Shown here: in pieces, positions 8,933 to 17,128 of the stretch
How the letters are laid out: each line of letters begins with the position of its first letter
How positions within the stretch are numbered: position 1 is the first letter of the stretch
Source: Aromatoleum aromaticum EbN1
GTDB lineage: Bacteria; Pseudomonadota; Gammaproteobacteria; Burkholderiales; Rhodocyclaceae
DNA length: 64,000 nt
NCBI RefSeq assembly: GCF_000025965.1
Contig: NC_006513.1
Location: 248,001 to 312,000, forward strand
Direction of reading: 5' to 3'
Position numbers and translations under genes: made by a program
The notes under the pieces: model-generated
Databases searched by the model: none
Seen by the model: only the letters and a program-made list of their open reading frames with translations
What the model was told of the DNA's origin: nothing

Positions 8933-9933
8933 GGGCCAAGCCAATGAGCCGCTTCGTCCGGCTCTTTGCTGCATCCCTGTGCGTCGGGACGCTGGCATCA
9001 CACGGCATGGCGGCTGAAGTGACCACGACCGCGGCACTCGTCGCCCAAGCCGTTGCGAGCTACCCGACCTGCAGCGCCTGGCATGCCTCGGGGATCTGCT
9101 TCTGGCTGGTGTGTTCGCCGTTCGGGTGCAGCGTTAAGACCTCGGTGCGATTCTCTCACTTTGCTCCGGATTTGGTGGTGAGCACCTACCACGATGTCGC
9201 CACGCATCCGTGGCCGGAGATCGGCATTCCCTTGGCGGCCGCGACCAAGACGACACTCAGTTCGCTCCTCACCACGCCGCTCTCCGACAGCGCGGGCACC
9301 CACTCCCGGGGCGACCGCACCGACAAGAACCGGCGTTTCCGCGACGCCGATGCCATTGGTCACCCTGCCACCCGCGTCGGCACCTGCCCCACGGCGGTCG
9401 ATCCGTTCGTTCCCTATTACCAGTCCACCCTGGACGCCATGGTGTGGCGGTCCTACCTGCCGGCCGAGTTGCTCTATCCGGCCTCATGGATCCCCGGCAT
9501 GCGTGAGGTGGGGTCCTGGCCGGCCAATACCTGGGGCAACGTCTATCCGCGTACCGGCGAGGTCGTGCAACAGCACGAGGTGAAAGGTGCCGCCGTGCTC
9601 TCCCAGCGGATCGCCGACTTCGTGACCCGCTCGGGTCAGCCGCACGTGTATGTGCCCGTGTCTTCAGGGAAGCGGGGGGTGCGCGACGGTCAGCTCGTCT
9701 GGGACCCACCGCCCGCCATGGAGACGAACCTCCTCGGCGGACTGTGGCAGATGAATGTGGCGGTCCCCACCGGCTGCCACGTCTTCGGCTTGAATGACAC
9801 GCTGAGCCCCGTCTCCTATGGGGATGCCAAGACGACGCAATCCGGGAGCTACGCCTATACCTTGTGGCGGCCGTACGCCTGCTGCCGCGTGAGGGGCAAG
9901 TTCATCGGGTATCTCCAGTGGGGCATGTGGTGA
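8929..9933 (+). CDS. integrating conjugative element protein, PFL_4710 family (TIGR03756, TraU-like)
   Basis: A protein of about 334 residues with a signal peptide and a cysteine-rich N-terminal domain: SAWHASGICFWLVCSPFGC, then VKTSVRFSHFAPDLVVSTY. This is the signature of TraU-like PFL_4710 proteins, secreted factors needed for DNA transfer and pilus function, whose cysteines probably depend on the DsbC-like protein upstream. I place the start at ATG 8929 because it overlaps the preceding TGA, as elsewhere in the operon; ATG 8944, with GAGGG nine bases upstream, is an equally reasonable start five codons later. The stop overlaps the next gene (TGATG). Confidence 0.88.
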   Translation: MRAKPMSRFVRLFAASLCVGTLASHGMAAEVTTTAALVAQAVASYPTCSAWHASGICFWLVCSPFGCSVKTSVRFSHFAPDLVVSTYHDVATHPWPEIGIPLAAATKTTLSSLLTTPLSDSAGTHSRGDRTDKNRRFRDADAIGHPATRVGTCPTAVDPFVPYYQSTLDAMVWRSYLPAELLYPASWIPGMREVGSWPANTWGNVYPRTGEVVQQHEVKGAAVLSQRIADFVTRSGQPHVYVPVSSGKRGVRDGQLVWDPPPAMETNLLGGLWQMNVAVPTGCHVFGLNDTLSPVSYGDAKTTQSGSYAYTLWRPYACCRVRGKFIGYLQWGMW

Positions 9934-10460
9934 TGACGATGCGTGTGCTCGTGTCTGCGATCGCCGGGACGCTGGCGTTCCCCGTCTGGCCGGCGGATCT
10001 TCCCGCCTTACCGCTTACCGTCATCCACGACGCCGGCGGTGTCCCGATCGCACCGGACCCGCGTCGCGAGGCTTCCCCGGCGCCGCGTCCGGTTTCGCCG
10101 GGGCCCGCTGCCGTGACGCGAGCCGCGGTTTCCTTCCCGGTGGTCTCCACCCGCGCCGGGCCTGGGCGATTGCTGCAGAATCCTATGCCCGCGAGACTGC
10201 CAGGCGGCCTTGGCCAGCCCATCTTTATCGTCGGCGACGATGCGCCGTCCCAGCAGTGGCTGCAGCGCAACCTGCAGGCGCTCCACGGCATGGGGGCGCG
10301 GGGCATCGTAGCGACCGTACGCTCGCCGGCGGATCTGGAGCGGCTGCGCATCGCCACAGGCCTGCCGATGGTACCGATGCCTGCCGACGACCTCCTGGAG
10401 GCAGCCGGCATCCGGGTCTGGCCCGTCCTGATCGCCGCCGACGGCTCGATCTCGCAATGA
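9933..10460 (+). CDS. integrating conjugative element protein, PFL_4695 family (TIGR03765)
   Basis: A 175-residue exported protein. After a short signal peptide comes LTVIHDAGG, then the PFL_4695/TIGR03765 core: LGQPIFIVGDDAPSQQWLQR, a helix, GIVATVRSPADLERL, and the ending IRVWPVLIAADGSI. In most related elements this gene sits near the traD end of the cluster, well away from PFL_4710; here it follows PFL_4710 directly with overlapping codons (TGATG). ATG 9933 is chosen for the overlap; ATG 9939 is an alternative two codons on. Confidence 0.85.
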   Translation: MTMRVLVSAIAGTLAFPVWPADLPALPLTVIHDAGGVPIAPDPRREASPAPRPVSPGPAAVTRAAVSFPVVSTRAGPGRLLQNPMPARLPGGLGQPIFIVGDDAPSQQWLQRNLQALHGMGARGIVATVRSPADLERLRIATGLPMVPMPADDLLEAAGIRVWPVLIAADGSISQ

Positions 10461-10470
10461 GGTGCCTCCT

Positions 10471-11028
10471 ATGAAGTGCTTCCCTTCGTTCCAGGCGTCC
10501 GTCATGGCCGCCCTCGCGCTGCTTCATCTCACCATGGGCCATGCCGCCGAACCGTCCGGTAAGGCTCACGTGCTTGCCGGCGCGCTGTTCGCATCGGTGC
10601 CGTCCGGCAGCCTTTCGGGCGCGGACCGCGCCGCAGTCGCCGCCCTCGCCCCCCTTGCCTTGCGCGACGGCGTGGTCGTCAGCACTGTCCGTGGCTGCGA
10701 AACCGCGATGCACCCGGAGGTCGCGCTCGAGGACCTTAACGGCGACCGTGTGCCCGAGGTGTTTATCCTGGCCGGCAACACTTGCACGTCCGGCATGACG
10801 GGCAAAAGCGTCTGGCTCTTCGCCAGGCGCCGCGACGGTCGTTGGGCCCAGCTGCTCGATGCCGGCGCCGCCGGCTACCGGATCCTGCCGACCGCAACCT
10901 TCGGCTGGCGCGACATCGCCCTGGGCGGGCGCGGCTTCTGCGAGGGACTCTGGCGCTTGGGCCCTCAGGGCGAGTACGACTATGCCCGGTCCATCCAGGC
11001 CGACGGCACGCCGTGTCCCGAGCGATAG
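10471..11028 (+). CDS. secreted protein of unknown function in the transfer operon
   Basis: A 185-residue protein with an N-terminal signal peptide (hydrophobic core VMAALALLHLTMG, cut near GHAAEP). Four cysteines in the mature part (CETAM, NTCTSG, GFCEG and TPCPER) suggest two disulfide bonds. The segment LEDLNGDRVPEVFILAGN resembles an FG-GAP/calcium-binding-like loop (DxNxDxxxE), so the fold may be a small beta-propeller-like unit, but this is inference. It starts 11 bases after the PFL_4695 stop, with GAGGTG upstream. Confidence 0.7.
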   Translation: MKCFPSFQASVMAALALLHLTMGHAAEPSGKAHVLAGALFASVPSGSLSGADRAAVAALAPLALRDGVVVSTVRGCETAMHPEVALEDLNGDRVPEVFILAGNTCTSGMTGKSVWLFARRRDGRWAQLLDAGAAGYRILPTATFGWRDIALGGRGFCEGLWRLGPQGEYDYARSIQADGTPCPER

Positions 11029-11038
11029 GAAGAGCACG

Positions 11039-11944
11039 ATGAGCCTACCCCGCCGCCTCTCCTGCCTGCTGCTCCTGGTGGCCACCTTCGCTTGGGCGGG
11101 CGTGACCTACACGGACTTCCTGAAGGCGCTGGCCCAGCGCGAAAGCAGCCTCAACCCGGCAGCGACCAACCTGCACGGTTATGCGGGCCTGTTCCAGTTC
11201 GGCGAGGCCGCTCTGGAGGACGTCGGTCTCTATGCGGGCGACGGGACTTCCAAGAACGACTGGAGCGGAAACTGGACGGGCAAGTTCGGCGTCACGTCCT
11301 TGGACGACTTCCTCGCGAACCCGGGCGCGCAGACGCAGGCGGTCGCCGCTTACCACGCACAGGTGTGGGACACGCTGAGGCGGGTCTACAGCGCCGACAA
11401 GTACGTCGGCTCCACCGTCAGCGGCATCACGATCACCCAGTCCGGCCTGGTCGCCGCGGCGCATCTCGTGGGGGCTGGAAAGGTCGGCGACTGGCTGAGT
11501 TCCGGAGGTGCCACGACCCCCAAGGACGGCAACGGTACGACGATGACCTCCTACCTCTCGGCCTTCGCGGGCTACACCGTCGGTGGCTCGGCGCCCTCCT
11601 GGGCAGAGGTGCTCGTCGGCAATCCGGCCCAGTCGGGAGGCGGAGGCTACGTCCATACCCCGCCACGAATGGAGGCGGGATCATCCGGGCTTCTGTCCGG
11701 GGTGAAGAGCCACGGCTTCGGGAGCGCAGGCGAAGGCTTCCGGGCGGCGACGGGGTATCAAATGGACGAGGTGCGCACTATGTTGACCGAGCTCGTAGCC
11801 ATGGTGCTGCTGACCTGGATTGCGTACGTGGCCATCAGCAAATGGCGAGCTTACGGCGCGGGGGGCGAAACAACTCGTGACATGACGTTCGATATTCTGC
11901 GGGCTATGGTCACCACATCCATCGTGCTGTTGTGGATGGCCTGA
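11039..11944 (+). CDS. lysozyme/transglycosylase-like domain fused to a PFL_4701 (DUF3262) membrane domain
   Basis: A 301-residue protein. After a signal sequence, residues about 22-200 resemble lysozyme-like or soluble lytic transglycosylase domains: a catalytic-type glutamate in FLKALAQRESSLNP, then LHGYAGLFQFGEAAL and later GLVAAAHLVGAGKV. A glycine-rich linker follows. The last 75 residues, GEGFRAATGYQMDEVRTMLT plus two hydrophobic segments, match the layout of the small PFL_4701/TIGR03758 (DUF3262) inner-membrane protein, normally a separate gene of about 70-80 codons. A peptidoglycan-cutting domain fused to an inner-membrane subunit would tether wall opening to the channel. AGGAAGAG precedes ATG 11039. 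Confidence 0.8.
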   Translation: MSLPRRLSCLLLLVATFAWAGVTYTDFLKALAQRESSLNPAATNLHGYAGLFQFGEAALEDVGLYAGDGTSKNDWSGNWTGKFGVTSLDDFLANPGAQTQAVAAYHAQVWDTLRRVYSADKYVGSTVSGITITQSGLVAAAHLVGAGKVGDWLSSGGATTPKDGNGTTMTSYLSAFAGYTVGGSAPSWAEVLVGNPAQSGGGGYVHTPPRMEAGSSGLLSGVKSHGFGSAGEGFRAATGYQMDEVRTMLTELVAMVLLTWIAYVAISKWRAYGAGGETTRDMTFDILRAMVTTSIVLLWMA

Positions 11945-11974
11945 AAGTTCTGTGGATCAAGTTAGGTGAGGACC

Positions 11975-12637
11975 ATGGAGACCGACTGGATGATGAGGCG
12001 ACTGCGCCACATCGGCTTGGCTTTGTTGCTTCCGGTGGCACTCGGCACCACGTCGGCGCGGGCCGACGTGCTCGACGGGATCGTGTTTGGCATGAAGTGC
12101 CTCGGGGCGGCGGATCGCCAAGCCTGCGAGGAGCGGTCAAAGCGCGAGGCGGAGGAGACGCGTGACCGGTTGAGGCAACGACCCGAAGCGTCGGATCGAG
12201 AACAGCGTGTAGGATCCTCTGAAGAGGAAGAGTCGGCAGGCGAGAAGGTTCACCGCAATTGGATCGTGAACGTCGTTTGTCGGCAATTCGCCAAACGTTC
12301 GCCGCGTGACGTAGACACGAACTATGCGCGCGCCATGACCCACTACAGCTTCATGACGCCAAGAGAAGCGAAAGCGCTACCTGGCTTCGGTGAAGGTGTT
12401 ATGCGTGCGGCAGGGTATTCACACGAGGTCACGCCAGGCGCCCTCTATCGTCTCGAACAAGTCGTCCATTCGCCCGACGTCGCCGGCGGGAAACGCCAGT
12501 ACAAGTTGATCCTCAACCTGGCGCGCAACGGCTCGGGGACACGCGTGACAGGCCAGTACTGCGTCACGACCGACGATCCGGCAGGGTGGCAGGATTTGCC
12601 ACCCCAGGTCCTTTCGAGTCTCAACAACACATTCTGA
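11975..12637 (+). CDS. exported protein of unknown function at the end of the transfer operon
   Basis: A 220-residue protein with a signal peptide (hydrophobic core IGLALLLPVALG, cut near SARAD). A highly charged helical stretch (residues about 50-80, rich in Glu, Arg and Gln) is followed by a compact domain with two cysteines (VVCRQF and QYCVTT) that could pair. ATG 11975 follows AGGTGAGG directly; the GTG three codons upstream is an alternative. I do not recognise a family. The codon use is still GC-rich, like the operon. Confidence 0.65.
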   Translation: METDWMMRRLRHIGLALLLPVALGTTSARADVLDGIVFGMKCLGAADRQACEERSKREAEETRDRLRQRPEASDREQRVGSSEEEESAGEKVHRNWIVNVVCRQFAKRSPRDVDTNYARAMTHYSFMTPREAKALPGFGEGVMRAAGYSHEVTPGALYRLEQVVHSPDVAGGKRQYKLILNLARNGSGTRVTGQYCVTTDDPAGWQDLPPQVLSSLNNTF

Positions 12638-12652
12638 CCCGGGAGACCAGCG

Positions 12653-12859
12653 ATGCTCGAGGATGAACGGCCCTGCCCATACTGTCGCAGCGCCCGCGAA
12701 AACAAGACGAACGTCGAACGGCCTTGTCGGGCCTGCGGCGGCTCCGGGCGTGAGCGGGGCTCAAACGACGACGTTTGCCGGGCATGCAACGGCCGGGGGA
12801 TGGAGTCGACGTGGGAGGACCAACCCTGCTCCGCGTGCCACGGCCGCGGATACCTGTAA
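12653..12859 (+). CDS. small DnaJ-type zinc-finger protein
   Basis: A 68-residue protein built almost entirely from CxxC units: CPYC, CRACGGSG, CRACNGRG and CSACHGRG. The repeated CxxCxGxG pattern is that of the central cysteine-rich domain of DnaJ, which binds two zinc ions, without a J domain. GGGAGA lies 10 bases before the ATG. It follows the exported protein gene by 15 bases and may be the last gene of the operon. Stand-alone DnaJ-type zinc fingers of this size occur on mobile elements, but their role is unknown to me. Confidence 0.7.
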   Translation: MLEDERPCPYCRSARENKTNVERPCRACGGSGRERGSNDDVCRACNGRGMESTWEDQPCSACHGRGYL

Positions 12860-12932
12860 AGCGTGCTTCGCCCCACAGTTAGGCAGCGCCCCCGTGGCCT
12901 GCAGCCGCGCCGCACGCCACGGTTGCGCACAC

Positions 12933-12970
12933 CTTATCCACAGAGCTGTCCCACGCTAGCTGTGGATAAG
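12933..12970. promoter_or_regulatory. inverted pair of DnaA-box-like sites (11-bp perfect inverted repeat)
   Basis: CTTATCCACAG at 12933-12943 and its exact reverse complement CTGTGGATAAG at 12960-12970 flank a 16-base spacer. Each arm contains the consensus DnaA box TTATCCACA. It could be a replication-initiation or oriV-like site of the conjugative element, or an unusual hairpin end of the transfer operon. No T-tract follows, so an intrinsic terminator is unlikely. Confidence 0.45.
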
Positions 12971-13590
12971 TCTGATCGAATCGTGGTGCATGCCTGGTCT
13001 GCTCGCGGCGGACTTCCGCAAGCTAGCCGTTGATGGCCGCTGTCATAGGGGTTTCGATGAGAATGACGGCGGCGCTGGGGCGACCCATCCCTGCCTGCGC
13101 TTTCGGTAAAACACGGACATCGTCTACGTCACCGTGGCCCGGCGCATGGCATACGTTTCGCGCCCATCCGACAATCGTCCAGCGACTCATCAGCAATAAG
13201 GCCCTCCGGATCGAAGAGTGCCCTGGCTCCGACAACTGAGCGCCCTGCCCTTCGTCCCCGACTCCGACTGCTAAGTCGGATGGCAACTTCACAAGAGCAC
13301 CTGACGTTCGCCGACCTACTGCTCTCGTCGCATCGCCGGCTTGAACTGCCGGCCAGCATGCCGTTCGGCGGCTTGCCAACGTCAGGTTTACGGCGCCCCC
13401 TCAGAATCACACTTCCGGCCATCACCCGCCGTTGGAGATCCGGCCAGGACTTCCCTCGCTGGATCGTCTTGGGTGACCGGTTTACGGCGGCCAACTTGCA
13501 CCCCGCCTTGGCTCGACCCGGCCAGAAGGAGACGGTAGAGATTTCGCCCAGTAGCGGCCATTGCCGCGCACGGGACAGGGTGGCGCCCGC
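12971..13590. other. stretch without a recognisable gene
   Basis: About 620 bases between the DnaA-box pair and the DUF4197 remnant. Several overlapping open frames exist on both strands (for example 13280-13618 plus and 13023-13379 minus), but none has a convincing start site or recognisable motif. It probably holds decayed sequence at the boundary of the conjugative element. Confidence 0.4.
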
Positions 13591-13842
13591 AGGACGCTTG
13601 AAATGGTCAGCGCCATGACCCGCGCGACCAAACAGGCTGGGACCAAGGCAATACCGTTGCTCGCGACTGCCATCGAGAACCTGAGCATGCAGGATGCGAA
13701 GGGCACCCTGAGCGGCGACGAAACCGCGGCGACGGAATATTTCCGCAGGACCACCAGCGACCAACTCACCCAAAAACTCCTGCCCCTCGGCACTCGGGCG
13801 ACGGGCCGGGTCGGCCTGGCGGAAAAATACAGGCCTTGCGAT
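13591..13842 (+). pseudogene. DUF4197 protein remnant (internal fragment)
   Basis: Translation in this frame gives TKAIPLLATAIENLSMQDAK, then an acidic turn, then ATEYFRRTTSDQLTQKLLPL and GRVGLAEKYR. This is the conserved middle of DUF4197 proteins (about 230 residues, periplasmic, function unknown). The normal N-terminal third and the C-terminal third are missing, and the match stops near 13842, just upstream of the end of the oxidase gene on the other strand. No start codon or ribosome site suits a functional gene. A long shadow frame continues beyond it but is antisense to the oxidase. Confidence 0.7.
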
Positions 13843-13902
13843 CGTGTACGTCCAGGCGTCGGTGTGGTGGAAGGCGTGCGCGCGGCGTGGCGTATCGAAC
13901 CA

Positions 13903-16900
13903 TCACGCCAGACCGCAGCGCCGCATGAAGATGTTGGTAAAGGTTCCGCCGCCCAACGCGCGCTGAACAGCCTTCCACGCATCGATGCGCGGATTGCCGT
14001 AGGTGCTCTCGAGATCGATGAAGCGCAGCATGCCGTTGCTCTGCCCCCAATGCAGCGCACCGCCTTCGTTGCGCGTGAGTTGCTCGACCAGGCGCACCAG
14101 GCCATGCCCGTCGGGACGGCCGATCAGCGACACCTCGACCATGCCGCTCGGATCGAAGCGCTCCATGCCCAGCCACGCGCTGGTGCGGCCGGTGACCCGC
14201 AGCGAGAGCCAGCCGGCGGGGAACATTTTGCTGTCGCTGGCGACACCCTGGTCGAAGGCGGCGAGCACGGTGTCGACAAAGGAAACCGCATCGGGCACCA
14301 CGACCATCAGCCCGGGCTGGTCGAGGCTCGGCACCTGCGGGAAGAAGCTGAAGGCGGCTTCCACCGAGGTGCCGCCCAGCGTCGGAAACGCGCGCTCGGT
14401 GCTTCCGCCGGCCATCACCTTGTAGCCCACGTCGATGGTCGGATCCGCGGGGTTGCCGGGCAGCGGAAAGGTCTTGCGCATCACCAGGTCGGTGACGGCG
14501 CGCACCGCCCACGGGTAATTGTTCTCCTTGCAGAAAACCAGCAACGCATGCAACTGGTCGAGCACGCTGCCTTCGCTCGAAGGGCCGTGAAAGTGGAAGT
14601 TGAGCGCCTCGTGATGGCCGAATTCAGGACTGTTGGTGATCGCGTTGCGGATATCGTCGGCGCTGACGTCGGTGGAGTTGGCGAGCGGTGCCACACCCTG
14701 CTTGCCCTGGAGCGGCACTTCGGCGCGGTTGCTGACGTAGCAGTTGTGGCTGCCGTCCGCATTGCGGATCGGATTCACCACGACTTGGGCGAAGCGATTG
14801 GGGGGGTTTCCCAGGTTCGGATTGGCGCGCAGAAAGTCGCGCATGCCGGTCCACGCCCCGTTGAAGAAGTCGGCAAACGCGTTGGGCGAGGTCTCCGCAT
14901 TGAAGGCCTCCCAAGTCGACCACCTGTTCCATTGCAGCAGCGAATACTGCGGCACGACCTCGAGGATCACCGCGTAGATGACGCCCATCGCCCCCATCGA
15001 CACGAGGGTCGCGCGGAACATGTCGTCGTCGTAGTGAATGGTGTCCGCAAGGCATGGGTAGACCCGCCGCAGGCGGGCCGGGTCGGTGACGTGCGCGGCC
15101 GGTTCGATCCAGTGATGCACGCCGCCGGCGCCGACCAGATAGAGGGCGCGGACCGCGTCGGCGAGCGGCGGACGATCGAAGTCACCGCCGTGCGTCCCGG
15201 TCGAGAAGGCGCCGGCGATGGTCTGGCCCGAGGAACCGCCCATCGTCCGCAGCGCGCGGCGAGGGCTCTGCTCGTCGAGGAGGGTGTTGAGAAAGTTGAG
15301 GGTCATGCCGGCTTCGACGAAGAAGAAACCGGCCGGGTCCTGGCCGTCGGCGAGCACCGCGGAGAGAAGCGGCTGCAGGCTGCGGTCGAGCGTCGTCGTC
15401 TCGACTGCGTGACCGAAATTGCCCTCGAAATTGCGCGCGAAGCTGTGGAGCTGCGCCTCGTTGAGCGCGCCGGCGAGCCCCAGCCGTCGCAGCGGTCCGG
15501 CCACGGCCTGGATCGCGCCTTGCATCGGGGTATCTTGCGGCAGCACGGTCTCCGAGAAGCCCCAGCCGCTGCCCAGCGCGCGCACGCTCTTGCCCTGCGC
15601 CTCGGCGTCGCGGATGGCGCTGGCGAGTTCGTACTGCGTCGTCGGGCGATACTGCGTGGGGGCCGGCAGAAAGCCGAGGAAGGTCTCGTCGGAGTCGACG
15701 ATGCCCCAGTTGCTCCACGGCTGGTCGCCCCGTGCCCACGCGCCCGACATGTCCTCGAGGGCTTGGCAGTGCTCGGCCGGCGACTGGAAGAACACGAAGA
15801 AGAGCCGCCCTTCTAGATGGCCCGAGGCCATCGCGCGCACCTCGACCGGGCCGCGCGCCGCCACGTCGGTGGCAAAGTCGACCGGCATGCGCGTCTGCCC
15901 CGGAGCGACCGGGACGGCGGCGGCCACCTGCAGCGCGTCCGGGCGGCTCGACAGCAGCCTTACCTCGATCCCGCCGGCTGGTGCAGGACAGGAGAGCTCG
16001 ACCACGAAGCGGCCGTTGCTGCCTGCGACCAGCTCGTCGCCGGCCGGCACGTCGCGGATGAGATCGAGGCGCGCCACGCGCTGAATGGTCAGCGCCAAGG
16101 GGTTCGCCTGGCCGCACGCCTGCGGGCCGGCAAGACTGCGCGCTTCCAGCGTGAACGTCTCTTCGCTCGCCGCATCGAGCGCCACGCAACCCTGCGCGCC
16201 GTCCTGCCGCACGATGTCGCCTGCGGCATTACGGATCACGACCTCGATGCGCGCGCAAGCCGGAAGCGACGCGCTGGGCAGCGGGTCGTCCAGTCGCACC
16301 TCCCAGCACAGGTTGATCAGCCGGCAGGCCTCGGCCACCACCACCGGTCCAGGGTCGCCATCTGCCATGAATGAGGCAATCACCGGCGGCTGGATGACGT
16401 TGATCAGCACGGGCGTATCAGGGGTCACCGAGCCGCCCGGGAAATCGGGAAAATCGAAACCGCACAGCCGCTCCAGGTTACCGCCCGCGCCGCGGCCGCC
16501 GGTGGCGAAGGGCCCGCGCAGGAAGACGTTGCCGGTGCGCGAGTTGGCAGGAATGCGGAATCGCAGCTCCTGCGCGGTCACACCGACCGCCGCGGCAGTG
16601 ATGTCCTGGCCGCGGAAGATCAGGCGCACGTCGGCCGGCAGCGGCACCGGAAATTCGCGCCCCGCTGCCGGGCGTCCGATGAAGATCAGGTTCGGATCGT
16701 AGTCATGGCACACGCAATCCGGCTCGACCGAGGCCAGCAGATCAAGATAGGGGTCGTCCAGCACGCCCGCCACCGCTTCCTCGTAGAGCGTCGCGCACAG
16801 GTCGGCCAAGTTCTCGCACCATCCTGGCTCCAGCTCGCCGGGACCACCCGAATCGGGCGGCGTCGGGATATCGGGGGGCGGCAGGCCGCCGTCGTCCGGT

Positions 16901-17101
16901 GGCAGGATGGGCTCCGAGGGGCCGCCGAAGCCGCCGCTCGGATCGGTCGGGTCGCCGAACCCGCCGAAATCCCCGCCGGTCGCGCCACTTGGCGCCTCGC
17001 CGGGCGTCGTACCGGCGCGCGTCGTGCCGCCCTCGACCGTCGCCTGCCACAGGGCGCTCTCGAACTGCGCCACCAGGCCGAGGCGGTTACGCAGATAGGT
17101 C
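13903..17101 (-). pseudogene. FAD-linked oxidase of the VAO/PCMH type, 3' part split by IS66
   Basis: The larger piece of a gene that starts at 20119 and is interrupted at 17101. If the IS66 and one 8-bp target copy are removed, the frame is continuous and gives 1255 residues. From about residue 657 of the rejoined protein comes an FAD-binding PCMH domain: ALGSGWGFSETVLPQD, then MGGSSGQTIAGAFSTGTHGG. It ends with a C-terminal domain carrying HWGQSN, like the HWGK motif of aldonolactone oxidases. Upstream lie a proline/glycine-rich linker, an IPT-like segment (LIFRGQDITAAAVGVT) and Ig-like strands. Such enzymes oxidise sugars, lactones or alcohols with FAD; the substrate is unknown. The protein is unusually long for the family. 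Confidence 0.8.
17094..17101. repeat. target-site duplication of IS66, left copy
   Basis: GATAGGTC, identical to 19543-19550 on the other side of the element. Confidence 0.95.
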
Positions 17102-17128
17102 GTAAGCGTCCGCCGCTTCCACGCCCTC

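Noticed and set aside
13561-15816. A 751-codon plus-strand open frame
   Set aside because: Beyond its first 80 codons (the DUF4197 remnant) it is antisense to the FAD oxidase, has shadow-like composition (Arg/Glu/His-rich), and no motif.
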